A stretch of DNA of 64,000 nucleotides from Nevskiales bacterium (lineage in GTDB: Bacteria; Pseudomonadota; Gammaproteobacteria; Nevskiales; Nevskiaceae), in NCBI GenBank assembly GCA_028698335.1, contig JAQVDP010000018.1, forward strand, positions 1-64,000, written 5' to 3'. A program made the translations under genes and the position numbers. Below, piece by piece: positions 17,673-26,600 of the stretch. Positions within the stretch are counted from its first letter, which is position 1, and every line of letters starts with the position of its first letter. The notes beneath the pieces were generated by a model, which made no database searches, was not told the origin of the DNA, and saw only the letters and a list, made by a program, of their open reading frames with translations.

Positions 17673-19150
17673 GCGCGACGCTTCCGGGCCCTCGCGGATT
17701 TCGCCGCCGCGGGGGGCGGCTCCTGCTGCTCTCGACGCGCACGCCGTTTGAGACTCGCCAGCGCACGCCGCATCCCGTCGATCAGACGCCCCGGATCCGG
17801 CACCGTCGGACGATGCGCGGTGATGCCGACGTCGAGGCTGTCCCGGTAGCTGAACACCGTGATGTTGCAGGCCAGGCCGTGATACGGGATCGACACCGGG
17901 AAACTCGCCTCGACTTCGGCGCCGTTGAGATACAACGGCCGCGACGGTCCCGGGACGTTGGAGATGACGACATTGAACGGCGGACTCATGTGGTCCTGCA
18001 CGCCGTAGTTTTCGTACAGGCGTGCCGCCTGCGTCATCACCGCCGGCGGCGGCGCATGCGCCCAGTCCAGCATCAGGCTCGCCGGAATCGCCTTCATTCC
18101 GGACTTGACGTCGCCCATGCGCCGATGCAGCGCGCCCAGCCGCTCGACCGGATCGGCAATGTCCGTGAACAGCGACGTCCGCGCCATCGTCACCCGGTTG
18201 CCGCCACTGCCCCGTTCCGCGTCGCTGCGAACGGACATCGGCACACCCGCGATCAGCGCCGAATCCGGCAACTCGCCGAGTTCCGCCAGATATTCGCGCA
18301 GCGCCTGCGCGCAGAGGCAGAGGATGACATCGTTGACCGACACGCCATAAGTGTTCTTGACCGTCTTGACGTCGGCCAGCGACAGACTGCGGAAGGCGTA
18401 CGAGCGCCGGGAGGTGATCGTGCAGTTGAAGCGGGTCCGCGGTGCCGCATTGCCGTCGTGCGCCTGCTCGGGCCGTGCCGCCTGCCGCGCGCGCCGCTGC
18501 GCCAGGGCGGTCCGCCCGACGGCCATCGCGATCGGCGTCGTCTCGCGCAGCAGCCGCAGCATTTCGCCGGGTCGCGCCAGCAGGTGCCGCGCGGTCACCC
18601 ATGCAACCCGCCACGGCGGCGGAAACTCATCCGGAATCCAGGGCGTCTCAGGCGGTTCGATCCTCCGCGGCGTCGCTTCGACATCGAGCAGATGGGTCAG
18701 CAGCTCGGCGCCGGACACCCCATCGACACAGGCGTGATGGAGCTTGGTCAACAACGCGACGCGGCCGCCCTTGAGGCCCTCGATGTAGTAGAGCTTCCAC
18801 AACGGCCGCTCGCGGTCCAGACGCGTCGCCATGATGTCGCTGACCAGATCCGCCAGCTCGCGGTCCCCGCCCGGCGCCGGCAGCACGCGATGGCGGACGT
18901 GACGTTCGATGTCGAAATCCGGATCCTCGATCCAGTACGGCTGGTCCAGGTTCAGCGGCGTCGTCAGCAACCGGCGGCGGAACATCGGCAACAGGTGCAG
19001 GCGTGCCTCGACGATGCCGCGAATCCCGCGGAAGCTCAGATCGGCGCGGTCCGATTTCGGGTTCAGGATCGTCAGACTGCCGACGTGCATCGGCACCGCG
19101 TTGGTTTCCAGATTCAGGAACAGCGTATCCAGGCCGCCGAGCTGATACAT
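17669..19150 (-). CDS. Wax ester synthase/diacylglycerol acyltransferase (WS/DGAT)
   Basis: A 493-residue bifunctional acyltransferase that transfers fatty acyl groups from acyl-CoA to fatty alcohols (wax esters) or diacylglycerol (triacylglycerol), forming storage lipid at the membrane. The catalytic HHxxxDG motif is HHACVDG at residues 138-144. The N-terminus (LGGLDTLFLNLET) and the PLWKLY, NDVILCLCAQALR and NVVISNVPGP blocks are characteristic. A basic tail (KRRARREQQ, ARKRRA) ends the protein. It leads a two-gene unit with the LuxR regulator. About 110 bases upstream is a perfect palindrome that may be its operator. Confidence 0.93.
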   Translation of the reverse strand: MYQLGGLDTLFLNLETNAVPMHVGSLTILNPKSDRADLSFRGIRGIVEARLHLLPMFRRRLLTTPLNLDQPYWIEDPDFDIERHVRHRVLPAPGGDRELADLVSDIMATRLDRERPLWKLYYIEGLKGGRVALLTKLHHACVDGVSGAELLTHLLDVEATPRRIEPPETPWIPDEFPPPWRVAWVTARHLLARPGEMLRLLRETTPIAMAVGRTALAQRRARQAARPEQAHDGNAAPRTRFNCTITSRRSYAFRSLSLADVKTVKNTYGVSVNDVILCLCAQALREYLAELGELPDSALIAGVPMSVRSDAERGSGGNRVTMARTSLFTDIADPVERLGALHRRMGDVKSGMKAIPASLMLDWAHAPPPAVMTQAARLYENYGVQDHMSPPFNVVISNVPGPSRPLYLNGAEVEASFPVSIPYHGLACNITVFSYRDSLDVGITAHRPTVPDPGRLIDGMRRALASLKRRARREQQEPPPAAAKSARARKRRA

Positions 19151-19522
19151 GCGCTAGCCTCGCCCCGCGCGGCGGCGACGTATCGCGCCGGCGCGCCGGC
19201 CCGGACAAGCTCCCATCGATCCTGCATGCATCAGCGCTTCTCCCCAGCCCTGTTGGTCTAATTATCTACAGGTGTAGATATAGCACCGCGACCGCCGCCC
19301 GGCAAAAAATCGCAGGACTTGTGAAGCTCACCCGTGGCGTGGGCTGGGGGTTTTTCCTCTTCCCCCCGACGCCGGCGCGCCTAACATCCGCTACCGCGCT
19401 TCCCAGCCTTGCGACACATCCGCCGCCACCCCGCAAGGGGGATGGCACAGATCGTGGATCAGGCTGCTGCGCACAGCCGGCCCGACAGAGGCCGGTCCGT
19501 TTACACAGACTCGGGAAGAGAA
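19151..19522. other. 372-bp divergent intergenic region
   Basis: This region separates the leftward WS/DGAT gene from the rightward protease gene. It holds the only AT-rich patch nearby (about 19255-19285), which contains an 18-bp palindrome. On the protease side the presumed leader holds two potential RNA hairpins: GCCA-CCCC / GGGG-GA-TGGC around a GCAA loop (19425-19446), and CCGGCC / GGCCGG (19477-19495). No coding sequence was recognised. Confidence 0.6.
19263..19280. promoter_or_regulatory. Perfect 18-bp palindrome, likely operator
   Basis: TATCTACA and TGTAGATA are exact inverted repeats separated by GG. The core TACAnnTGTA is the half-site arrangement known for BlaI/MecI/CopY-type winged-helix repressors, but TetR-type sites can look similar. 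Read leftward, the right arm overlaps a GATAAT sequence that could be a -10 element for the WS/DGAT gene 110 bases away. The binding protein is not identifiable from this window. Confidence 0.55.
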
Positions 19523-22099
19523 ATGAACCTAGTTGCGAACTGCGGGCTGCACGTCCGCGGGGCAGTCTTTGCCGTTGCCGCAGTGCTGGCCGCCTGCGGT
19601 GGCAGCGCCCCAACCGAAGTCGGGTCCCCGCCGGCCGACAGCAGCGGCACCACGCCGCCACCGCCGTCGCCGCCCACGCCCACCGCCAGCTGCAGCGATC
19701 CCGCCGCCGCCACCGCCGAGCGCATCGGTTTGCTCGGCGACGGCGAGCTGATGAGCGTCGTCATCACCTTCGACGGCGACGGTCCGCTCAGCGCGGATCG
19801 CATCGACCTGTTGCGCCAGCTCGGGCTCAAGGGGCTGTTCATGCAGCGCCTGCCGATCGCCGGCGCGCTGGCCACCAGGGCCCAGATCGAGGCGCTGCAG
19901 CAGCTGCCGGGCATCCGGTCGGTCCGCTGGAACGCGCCGCTGAGCTATGACAACGACGCCGCACGCTATCTGACGTCGGTCGATCAGGCGCAGGCCGCGC
20001 CGGAGCTGCACAACGCCGACGGCGAGCCCATCACCGGCAAGGGCATCACGATCCTGGTCAACGACTCGGGGATCGACGGCACCCATCCGGACCTGATGTA
20101 CGGCAGCAAGGTCGCCCGCAACGCACTGGGCCACGCCAATCTGCAGTCGGTGGACGACATGCTGCCGTTCACGCCGATCGAAGGCGTACCGAACACCGAC
20201 GTGCTGGGCTCGCACGGCACCCACGTCGCTGGCATCGCCGCGGGCGACGGCAGCGCGTCCAACGGGCAGTTCGCCGGCGCCGCCAAGGGCGCCACGTTGG
20301 CCGGTTACGGCTCCGGCGCGGCGCTGCTGGTGCTCGATACCATCGGCGGCTTCGACTACGCGCTGAAGCTGCTCGACGAGGCGCCGGAGCTGAACCTGCG
20401 CGTCGTGACCAACTCGTTCGGCAACACCGACGACATCGGCACCTGCTTCGACCCCGACGACCCGACCAACGTCGCCACCAAGGCGCTGGCCGACCGCGGC
20501 GTCATCGTGGTGTTCTCGGCCGGCAACTCCGGTTCGGGCCAGGGCACGATCACCGGCAACTTCAAGAAGGCGCCGTGGGTCATTACCGCCGGCAACGGCG
20601 AGAAGAACGGTCTGCTGGCGCCGTCGTCCTCGCGCGGCGCGCTCGCGACGCCGGTCTATCAGGTCGAGGTCGACGGCGAGACCTACACCGTCGAGGACCG
20701 CCCGACCGTGGTCACGCCCGGCACCGACATCATCTCGGCGCGCGCGATCGCGGTCGACCCGTTCACCCCGCTGGACACCCAGGCCGACATCGACGCCGGC
20801 GACATCCCGCTCGATCAGCTGCCGTACTACACGCACAAGACCGGCACAAGCATGGCCGCGCCGCATCTGGCGGGCCTGACGGCGCTCTTGCTGGAAGCCA
20901 ATCCCGAGCTGACCTGGCGCGAGGTCAAGCAGATCTTCAGGACCACCGCGACCAACATGCCCGGCTACGCCGCGTGGGAAGTCGGCGCCGGCTTCGCCAA
21001 TGTCGAAGCCGCGCTGGCGATGGCAATGAACCTGCGCGACGACTACGGCAGCACCAATGCGAGCCAGCGCGGGTTCCACGCCGAAATCGGCCTCGGCGCT
21101 TCGACCGAGGCGCAGTACGGCATCGACTTCCTGCCGGTCGGCCCGGTGAGCGAGGAAAGCTTCGAAGTCGACGAGGAGATCTCTCTGGTCGTCGCCCAGT
21201 GGAACCAGCCGCTCGGCAACCTGTGCACCTGCGCCGTCGTGCTGACCGACCCGCTCGGCAACCGCTACGGTTCGTCGATCGCGCTGCCGCTGCTGGGTTC
21301 CAACGTCGCCGCCGTCGGCACCGGCGTCCCCGGCACCTGGACCGTGACCGTGCGCGGCATCGGCTCGATCTCCGGCGTCGCGGTCGACCCGCTCGGCGTG
21401 ACCAACGGCGTCGCCGGCCCCGGCACCGCCGACGTCAAGGTCCTGCAGTTCGCCGCCGGCGAACCGCGCGGGCTCGACGACATCGTGGGACATCCGCAGG
21501 CGGAGTTCATTGAATTCGCGGTCCAGGAACGCCTGATGGACGGGCTGCCGGGCGGCTTCCGTGCCGACACCGCGCTGACCCGTGCGCAGTTCGCCGAGTA
21601 CCTGATGGCCTGGGGCGTGCGCCAGACCCGGGCCCATGACGGCAGCGTCCGCTTCGGCGACATCCCCGCAGACGCGCCGCAGGCGCAGGCCGCCGCCGAG
21701 GCAGTGACCCGCAGCGGCCAGCTGATCATGAGCCTGTCACCGGAGTCGCTGCCGCTGCTGCCGGTCACCGGGCCGAGCTTCGTCCCGGGCGCCGCGGTGA
21801 CCCGCGAGCAGGTCGCCTACGCGCTGGTACAGGCCATCGGCCGTCAGGCGCAGGCCGAGAGCCATGCCGGAACCGAACTGACCGCAACCGACGCGGACGG
21901 CAACCCGGTCCCGGTCGCCGATGCCGGCGATACCGACCCGGCGCTGCTCGGTCACCTGCAGGAGGCGCTGAACCTGGGGATTCTCCGTGCGCAGGTCGCC
22001 AACGGCGTCGCCCGCATCGAACCCCGCGTGCCGGTCAGCCGCGGCGACTACGCCGAATACGTCACCCGCACCTACGCGGTCGTGCCGTTCCCGGGCTGA
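19523..22099 (+). CDS. Subtilisin-like (S8) serine protease lipoprotein with SLH-like repeats
   Basis: An 858-residue secreted protease. The signal peptide ends VLAAC (Cys25), so it is predicted to be a lipoprotein; a Pro/Thr linker and an inhibitor-I9-like pro-region (about 60-145) precede the peptidase domain. The triad is complete: Asp181 in VNDSGID, His231 in SHGTHVAG and Ser443 in GTSMAAPH, with the oxyanion asparagine in SAGNSG. After a beta-rich region (about 510-650), three S-layer-homology-like repeats follow (about 655-700, 712-775, 805-855; for example FRADTALTRAQFAEYL). SLH domains are unusual in Gammaproteobacteria. The start is chosen at 19523 (GGGAAGAG just upstream) over the longer open frame from 19409. 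An intrinsic terminator follows. Confidence 0.88.
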   Translation: MNLVANCGLHVRGAVFAVAAVLAACGGSAPTEVGSPPADSSGTTPPPPSPPTPTASCSDPAAATAERIGLLGDGELMSVVITFDGDGPLSADRIDLLRQLGLKGLFMQRLPIAGALATRAQIEALQQLPGIRSVRWNAPLSYDNDAARYLTSVDQAQAAPELHNADGEPITGKGITILVNDSGIDGTHPDLMYGSKVARNALGHANLQSVDDMLPFTPIEGVPNTDVLGSHGTHVAGIAAGDGSASNGQFAGAAKGATLAGYGSGAALLVLDTIGGFDYALKLLDEAPELNLRVVTNSFGNTDDIGTCFDPDDPTNVATKALADRGVIVVFSAGNSGSGQGTITGNFKKAPWVITAGNGEKNGLLAPSSSRGALATPVYQVEVDGETYTVEDRPTVVTPGTDIISARAIAVDPFTPLDTQADIDAGDIPLDQLPYYTHKTGTSMAAPHLAGLTALLLEANPELTWREVKQIFRTTATNMPGYAAWEVGAGFANVEAALAMAMNLRDDYGSTNASQRGFHAEIGLGASTEAQYGIDFLPVGPVSEESFEVDEEISLVVAQWNQPLGNLCTCAVVLTDPLGNRYGSSIALPLLGSNVAAVGTGVPGTWTVTVRGIGSISGVAVDPLGVTNGVAGPGTADVKVLQFAAGEPRGLDDIVGHPQAEFIEFAVQERLMDGLPGGFRADTALTRAQFAEYLMAWGVRQTRAHDGSVRFGDIPADAPQAQAAAEAVTRSGQLIMSLSPESLPLLPVTGPSFVPGAAVTREQVAYALVQAIGRQAQAESHAGTELTATDADGNPVPVADAGDTDPALLGHLQEALNLGILRAQVANGVARIEPRVPVSRGDYAEYVTRTYAVVPFPG

Positions 22100-22115
22100 T
22101 CGCCCCTGCTGCAGG

Positions 22116-22152
22116 GCTCCGGTCTTCCCGCACGGAAGTCCGGGGCTTTTTT
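22116..22152 (+). terminator. Intrinsic terminator after the S8 protease gene
   Basis: The stem GCTCCGGTCTTCC / GGAAGTCCGGGGC (one G-T pair, one mismatch) closes a CGCAC loop and is followed by six Ts. It sits 17 bases after the protease stop and faces the end of the leftward cation-efflux gene. Confidence 0.8.
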
Positions 22153-22204
22153 GTGGACGCCGGCCGGCGCGCTCCGGGCAGGCAAGCCCCGGACGCCCCG
22201 GCTT

Positions 22205-23176
22205 TCAGCCTTCGGCCGAGGACGGACCGTCGTGACTCACCGACCGCAGCCCCAGATGCTCGGCGCCGGGCGCCGGGCGGTCGAGCTGATCGTCGTCGTA
22301 GGCCACCGGATCCTCGATCGGCTCCAGGTGCGACAGCAGGCTGACCGGCGAGAACGCCTCGGCAATCCGCTCCTCGATCTGCTCGACGAAATCGTGCCCG
22401 CGCTGCACCGACCAGGCTCCGGGTACCAGCACGTGGAAGGACGCAAAACGCATCGAGCCGGAGACCCGCGTGCGCAGGGCATGGAAATCGACCCCCTGCC
22501 TGCGGAAGCCGTCGAGAATCTCTTCGAGCTGGTGGCGCTCGGCCTCCGGCCAGGCCTGGTCCATCAGTCCCCCGGCGGAGTCGCGCAGCAGGCGCCACCC
22601 CGTCCACAGGATGTTGACCGCGACCGCAATCGCGATCAGCGGATCCAGGATCAACCATCCGCTGGCCGCGACCAGGGCAACACCGACGATGACGCCCGCA
22701 GACGTCCAGACGTCGGTCATCAGGTGATGCGCATCGGCTTCCAGCGCGAGCGAACGGTGGCGCCGGCTGGCGCGCATCATCGACCGGGCCACCGCCCAGT
22801 TGATCCCCGCCGCAAGGGCACAGACGGACAGGCCGATCCCGGTCTGCTCCAGCGGCTGGGGATCGAGCAGGCGCGGCCACGCCGCCCAGATGATCGAGAT
22901 CGCCGCCAGCGTGATCATCGCCCCCTCGAAAGCGCCGGCGAAATACTCGGCCTTGCCGTGCCCGTAGGCGTGATCATCGTCCGGCGGCTGCGCGGCGACC
23001 TTGAGCATCCACAGCGCGACACTCGCCGCACTCAGATTGACGATGCTTTCCATCGCATCGGACAGCAGGCCCACCGATCCGGTCAGCCCCCAGGCGCCGA
23101 ACTTCAGGGCCATGGTCGACAACGCCGCCGCGATCGACAGATACGCATAGCGCGCGGGCGAATCAGAAACACTCAT
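22205..23176 (-). CDS. Cation diffusion facilitator (FieF/YiiP-like)
   Basis: A 323-residue inner-membrane metal-ion/proton antiporter that exports divalent cations such as Zn, Fe, Co or Cd. Six transmembrane helices occupy about residues 10-205. The transport-site residues are in LLSDAMES (helix 2) and HHLMTDVWTS (helix 5, HxxxD). The HAYGHGKAEY loop is the family signature between helices 2 and 3. A cytoplasmic ferredoxin-like domain (about 210-295) with FHALRTRVSGS and a His-containing strand follows. The helix-2 site reads D-x-x-x-S rather than the D-x-x-x-D of zinc/iron-selective YiiP, so selectivity is uncertain. It stands alone between the protease gene and the chemosensory operon. Confidence 0.92.
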   Translation of the reverse strand: MSVSDSPARYAYLSIAAALSTMALKFGAWGLTGSVGLLSDAMESIVNLSAASVALWMLKVAAQPPDDDHAYGHGKAEYFAGAFEGAMITLAAISIIWAAWPRLLDPQPLEQTGIGLSVCALAAGINWAVARSMMRASRRHRSLALEADAHHLMTDVWTSAGVIVGVALVAASGWLILDPLIAIAVAVNILWTGWRLLRDSAGGLMDQAWPEAERHQLEEILDGFRRQGVDFHALRTRVSGSMRFASFHVLVPGAWSVQRGHDFVEQIEERIAEAFSPVSLLSHLEPIEDPVAYDDDQLDRPAPGAEHLGLRSVSHDGPSSAEG

Positions 23177-23231
23177 CGGAACTCAACCTGGGACGACGCC
23201 GGTAACGGCACCGCCGTCCCGGTCAGGGGAC

Positions 23232-23696
23232 TCAGCGGGCCATCTGGGCGCGGGCAATTTCGGCTTCTATGGTCTCAAGATCCGGAATCGCCGTCATCTG
23301 ACTGGCGATCTGGACCCGTGCCAGGATCAGTTCGTCGCGGTCGACCGGATCGAGCGCGGCCGGCCGCAGCGCGGACCGGTTCAGGGTGACGAGGTGCGGA
23401 TAGCCCTGGATCACCAGCGCCAGATGACCGGACGGCAGATGTGCGCCGACCGAATGCAGTACGACGATCCGCTCCCGCCGTGGATCCGGCTCGTCGCCGG
23501 GGCAATTGAGGGTCTCGAACCGAACCACCGGAACGCTGCGGGCATTCCACATGCAGTGCCCCAGCAGCCACGGTGGGCCGCTCCCGGACGGCTGCAGCGC
23601 ATCGCGCGACAGCACCTCGGCCACGGCGACGTTCGGCAGCAACAGCGAATCGCCGTGCAGCGCCAGCAGGACGGCATGAATCTGATCCCGGATCAC
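23232..23696 (-). CDS. chpC: ChpC-like CheW-domain adaptor of the Pil-Chp system
   Basis: A 154-residue protein with a single divergent CheW-like fold (strands around VLLALHGDSLLLPNVAVAEVL and GHLALVIQGYPHLV). CheW-type proteins couple chemoreceptors to a CheA kinase. Its place directly after chpA, with a GTG start overlapping the chpA stop (GTGA), matches chpC of the Pseudomonas pili-chemosensory cluster. There the gene order has chpB (methylesterase) between chpA and chpC; here chpB is missing. The assignment rests as much on position as on sequence, because CheW-like adaptors diverge fast. Confidence 0.75.
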   Translation of the reverse strand: MIRDQIHAVLLALHGDSLLLPNVAVAEVLSRDALQPSGSGPPWLLGHCMWNARSVPVVRFETLNCPGDEPDPRRERIVVLHSVGAHLPSGHLALVIQGYPHLVTLNRSALRPAALDPVDRDELILARVQIASQMTAIPDLETIEAEIARAQMAR

Positions 23697-26600
23697 GACG
23701 CACGCTCCCTCAGCACCGCGGCAAGTTCGTCAAGCAGCTGATCCTCCTGGTAGGGCTTGATCAGATAGCGCTGGACCCCGATCGCGTCGGCGCGCTCGCG
23801 GTGCTTCTCGCCCGAACGCGACGTAATCATGATGATCGGCGTCTGCGCGATGTCGGGCGTATTGCGCACGAAGGTCGCCACCTCGAAACCGTCGGCGCGC
23901 GGCATCTCGATGTCGAGCAGGATCGCGTCCGGGCGCTCGGTCTGCAGCTGGGCCATCGCGTCGAGACCGTCCTTGGCGGTGATCACGTCGAAGCCGTGCT
24001 TGCTCAACAGGCGCTCGGTCACGCGACGGATCGTGATCGAGTCGTCGACCACCATGATCTGCTCGCGCGCGACTTCGAGCGGTGCCTCGATCTCGGGCCG
24101 CTGCGTCGCCGCCTGCGACCGCAGCTCGCGACGCGCCTGATCCTGCACCAGCGTCGGCACGTCCAGGATCAGCACGACCCGCCCGTCCGCCAGGATCGTG
24201 GCCCCGCTGACGCCGGGGATCGCGCTGATCTGCGGCCCGACCGCCTTCGACACGACCTCACGGCTGCCCATCAGCTCGTCGACGATGACCGCGACGCGGC
24301 GCTGCTCGCCGCCGAAGCTCTCCGGCATGCGGACCAGGATCGCATGCACCGTTTTCTGGTCCGTCGGAATCTCGCGCGCGGTGCCGACCAGATCGGCCAG
24401 GTGCAGCACCCGGTAGTGCTGGCCACCGTATTCGAGACTCTCATCCTGACTGGACAGCAAGCCGTCGAGCCGCTCGCGCTCGACGCGGGTGATACCCTCG
24501 ACGCTCGGCAGCGGCACCGCGAAGACCTCGCGCCCGGCGCCGACCAGCAGCGACTGCGCGATGGCCAGCGTCAGCGGCAGGCGAACCAGGAAGCGTGCGC
24601 CCTTGCCGACTTCCGACGACAGTTCGAGGCTTCCACCGAGCTGCTTGACCTCGGAGGCGACGACATCCATGCCGACGCCGCGGCCGGCATCCTGGGTCAG
24701 CTTGCCCGCCGTCGAGAAGCCCGGCATGAAGATGTACTGCGCCGCCTCCTCGTCGCTGATCTGCGCGTCGGCCGGCATCAGCCCGCGCTTGATCGCAGTC
24801 GCGCGAATCGCCTGCATGTCCAGTCCGCGACCGTCGTCGCGCAACTCGATCAGCAGCTGCGTGCCCTCGCGCCACAGCGAGACGTTGATGCGCCCCGCGG
24901 CCGGCTTCTGCGACTCGGCACGTTGCGGCGGCGCCTCGATGCCGTGGATGACCGAATTGCGCAGCAGATGCTCCAGCGGCGCGGTCATGCGTTCGAGCAC
25001 ATTGCGGTCCAGCTCGGCATCGACACCGTCGAAGACGATCTCGGCGCGCTTGCCGTTCTCCATGGCCGTCTGCTGCACGACGCGCTGCAGTCGCGCGACC
25101 TGACGCGAGAACGGCACCATCAGCGTCCGCATCAGGCCTTGCTGGATCTCGGTATTGATCCGCCCCTGCTGCAGCAGAATGGTGGTCGATTCGCTGGCGA
25201 GCTGATCGATCGAGCCGTGCACCGCCGAGAGGTCGCCGACCGATTCCGACAGCGCACGCGACAACTCCTGCATGCGCGTATAGCGGTCCATTTCCAGCGG
25301 ATCGAACTCGCCGGCGTAGCGGTCGGGGCCTTCGGACTGCCCTAGGCCGCGCGCCGCGATCTGCGCCTCGGTTTCGATATCCATCTGCCGCAGCTGGTCG
25401 CGCACGCGCTGAATCGCCTGCGTCAGATCGTCGAGCTGGGACTGCACGGCCGAGTTGTGCTCCTCCAGACGCGAGCGGTAGATCGAAATCTCGCCGGCCT
25501 GGTTGAGCATCGCGTCGAGCGCCTCAACCGGAACCCGCGCGGTCTCGCGGCGATGCGCGGCCAGTCCACCCTCGGCGTCGTCGGGTCGCCAGAACAGCGC
25601 AGGATCCCAGGCACCGCCGGCCACCGCCGGCCCGCCGCGCGCGGGCCGCGCGACCGGCTCCGCAGGCGCCTGCGTCGGCTCCTGCGGGAGCGTGATCGCC
25701 GGCGCTTCGAACGCCTGATCGAAGGCGGAGAGCTCGTCGAAATCGAGCTCGTCCTCGTCGTCGGCAACGGTGATCAGCCCGGCGTAGTCACCCCGCAGCA
25801 GGCGGTCGGTCATCTGCCGCAGCTCGGCGACCGCACCGGCGACGACATCGAGCGCGCCGGCATGCAGTTCGCCGGCATATTCGAGCCCCTCGATCAGCGA
25901 CTCCAGCTCGTGCGCCGCCTGCCCCATTGCACTGAGGCCCGCCATGCGGGCGCCGCCCTTGAAGGTATGCAGCGCCCTGAGCATGTCCCGCGCCGGCGTG
26001 TAGTCGCCGGGCAATGCCTGCCAGCGCGGCAGCGCGCCTTCCAGCACCTCCATCAGCTCCTCCGCCTCGGCGGCGAAGGTCTGGACCAGCTCCAGGTCGA
26101 AGTCGTCCGGCAGCGGCGTCGACCGCGGAGCCACCGCCGGCAGGGGTGCCTCCGCAGCCAGCAGGGGCTCCGCGGATTCGGTCGGCGCTTCCGCAGCGGA
26201 CGTTTCAGCCGGCTCGGCCACCTCGGCGTCCGCGACGCCCTCCGGCAGGCCCGGTGCGGCAACCGGCGCCTCCACGCCGCCCAACGGCTGCGTCAACTCG
26301 TCGAGCAGCGTCGTCACGTCCGGAACCATGCCGCGCTTCAGATCGTCGACCGCCATATGCAGGCCGTCGATCACACTCTGCAGCCGCCCGACGAAACGTG
26401 CGTCCGCGGCGACACGGCCCAGCTCGAGTTGCTCGAACATCGACTCGAGCCGATGCGCGACCTCGCCAAGCGAGGTCAGTCCGGTCACCCGCGCACTGCC
26501 CTTGAAGGTGTGCAGCAGACGATTGATGTCGGCTACGGCCGCGGCATCCCGCGGATTGCGCTCGAACGCCGACATCGACTGATCCAGCCCTTCGAGCAGC

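Noticed and set aside
17673..18614. N-terminal extension of the LuxR-type regulator to 628 residues
   Set aside because: The extra part is the out-of-frame complement of the WS/DGAT coding region; the ATGA overlap at 17669-17672 defines the real start.
19529..21637. 702-residue minus-strand open frame opposite the S8 protease
   Set aside because: The protease strand has a complete triad and signal peptide; the antisense frame has no recognisable motif.
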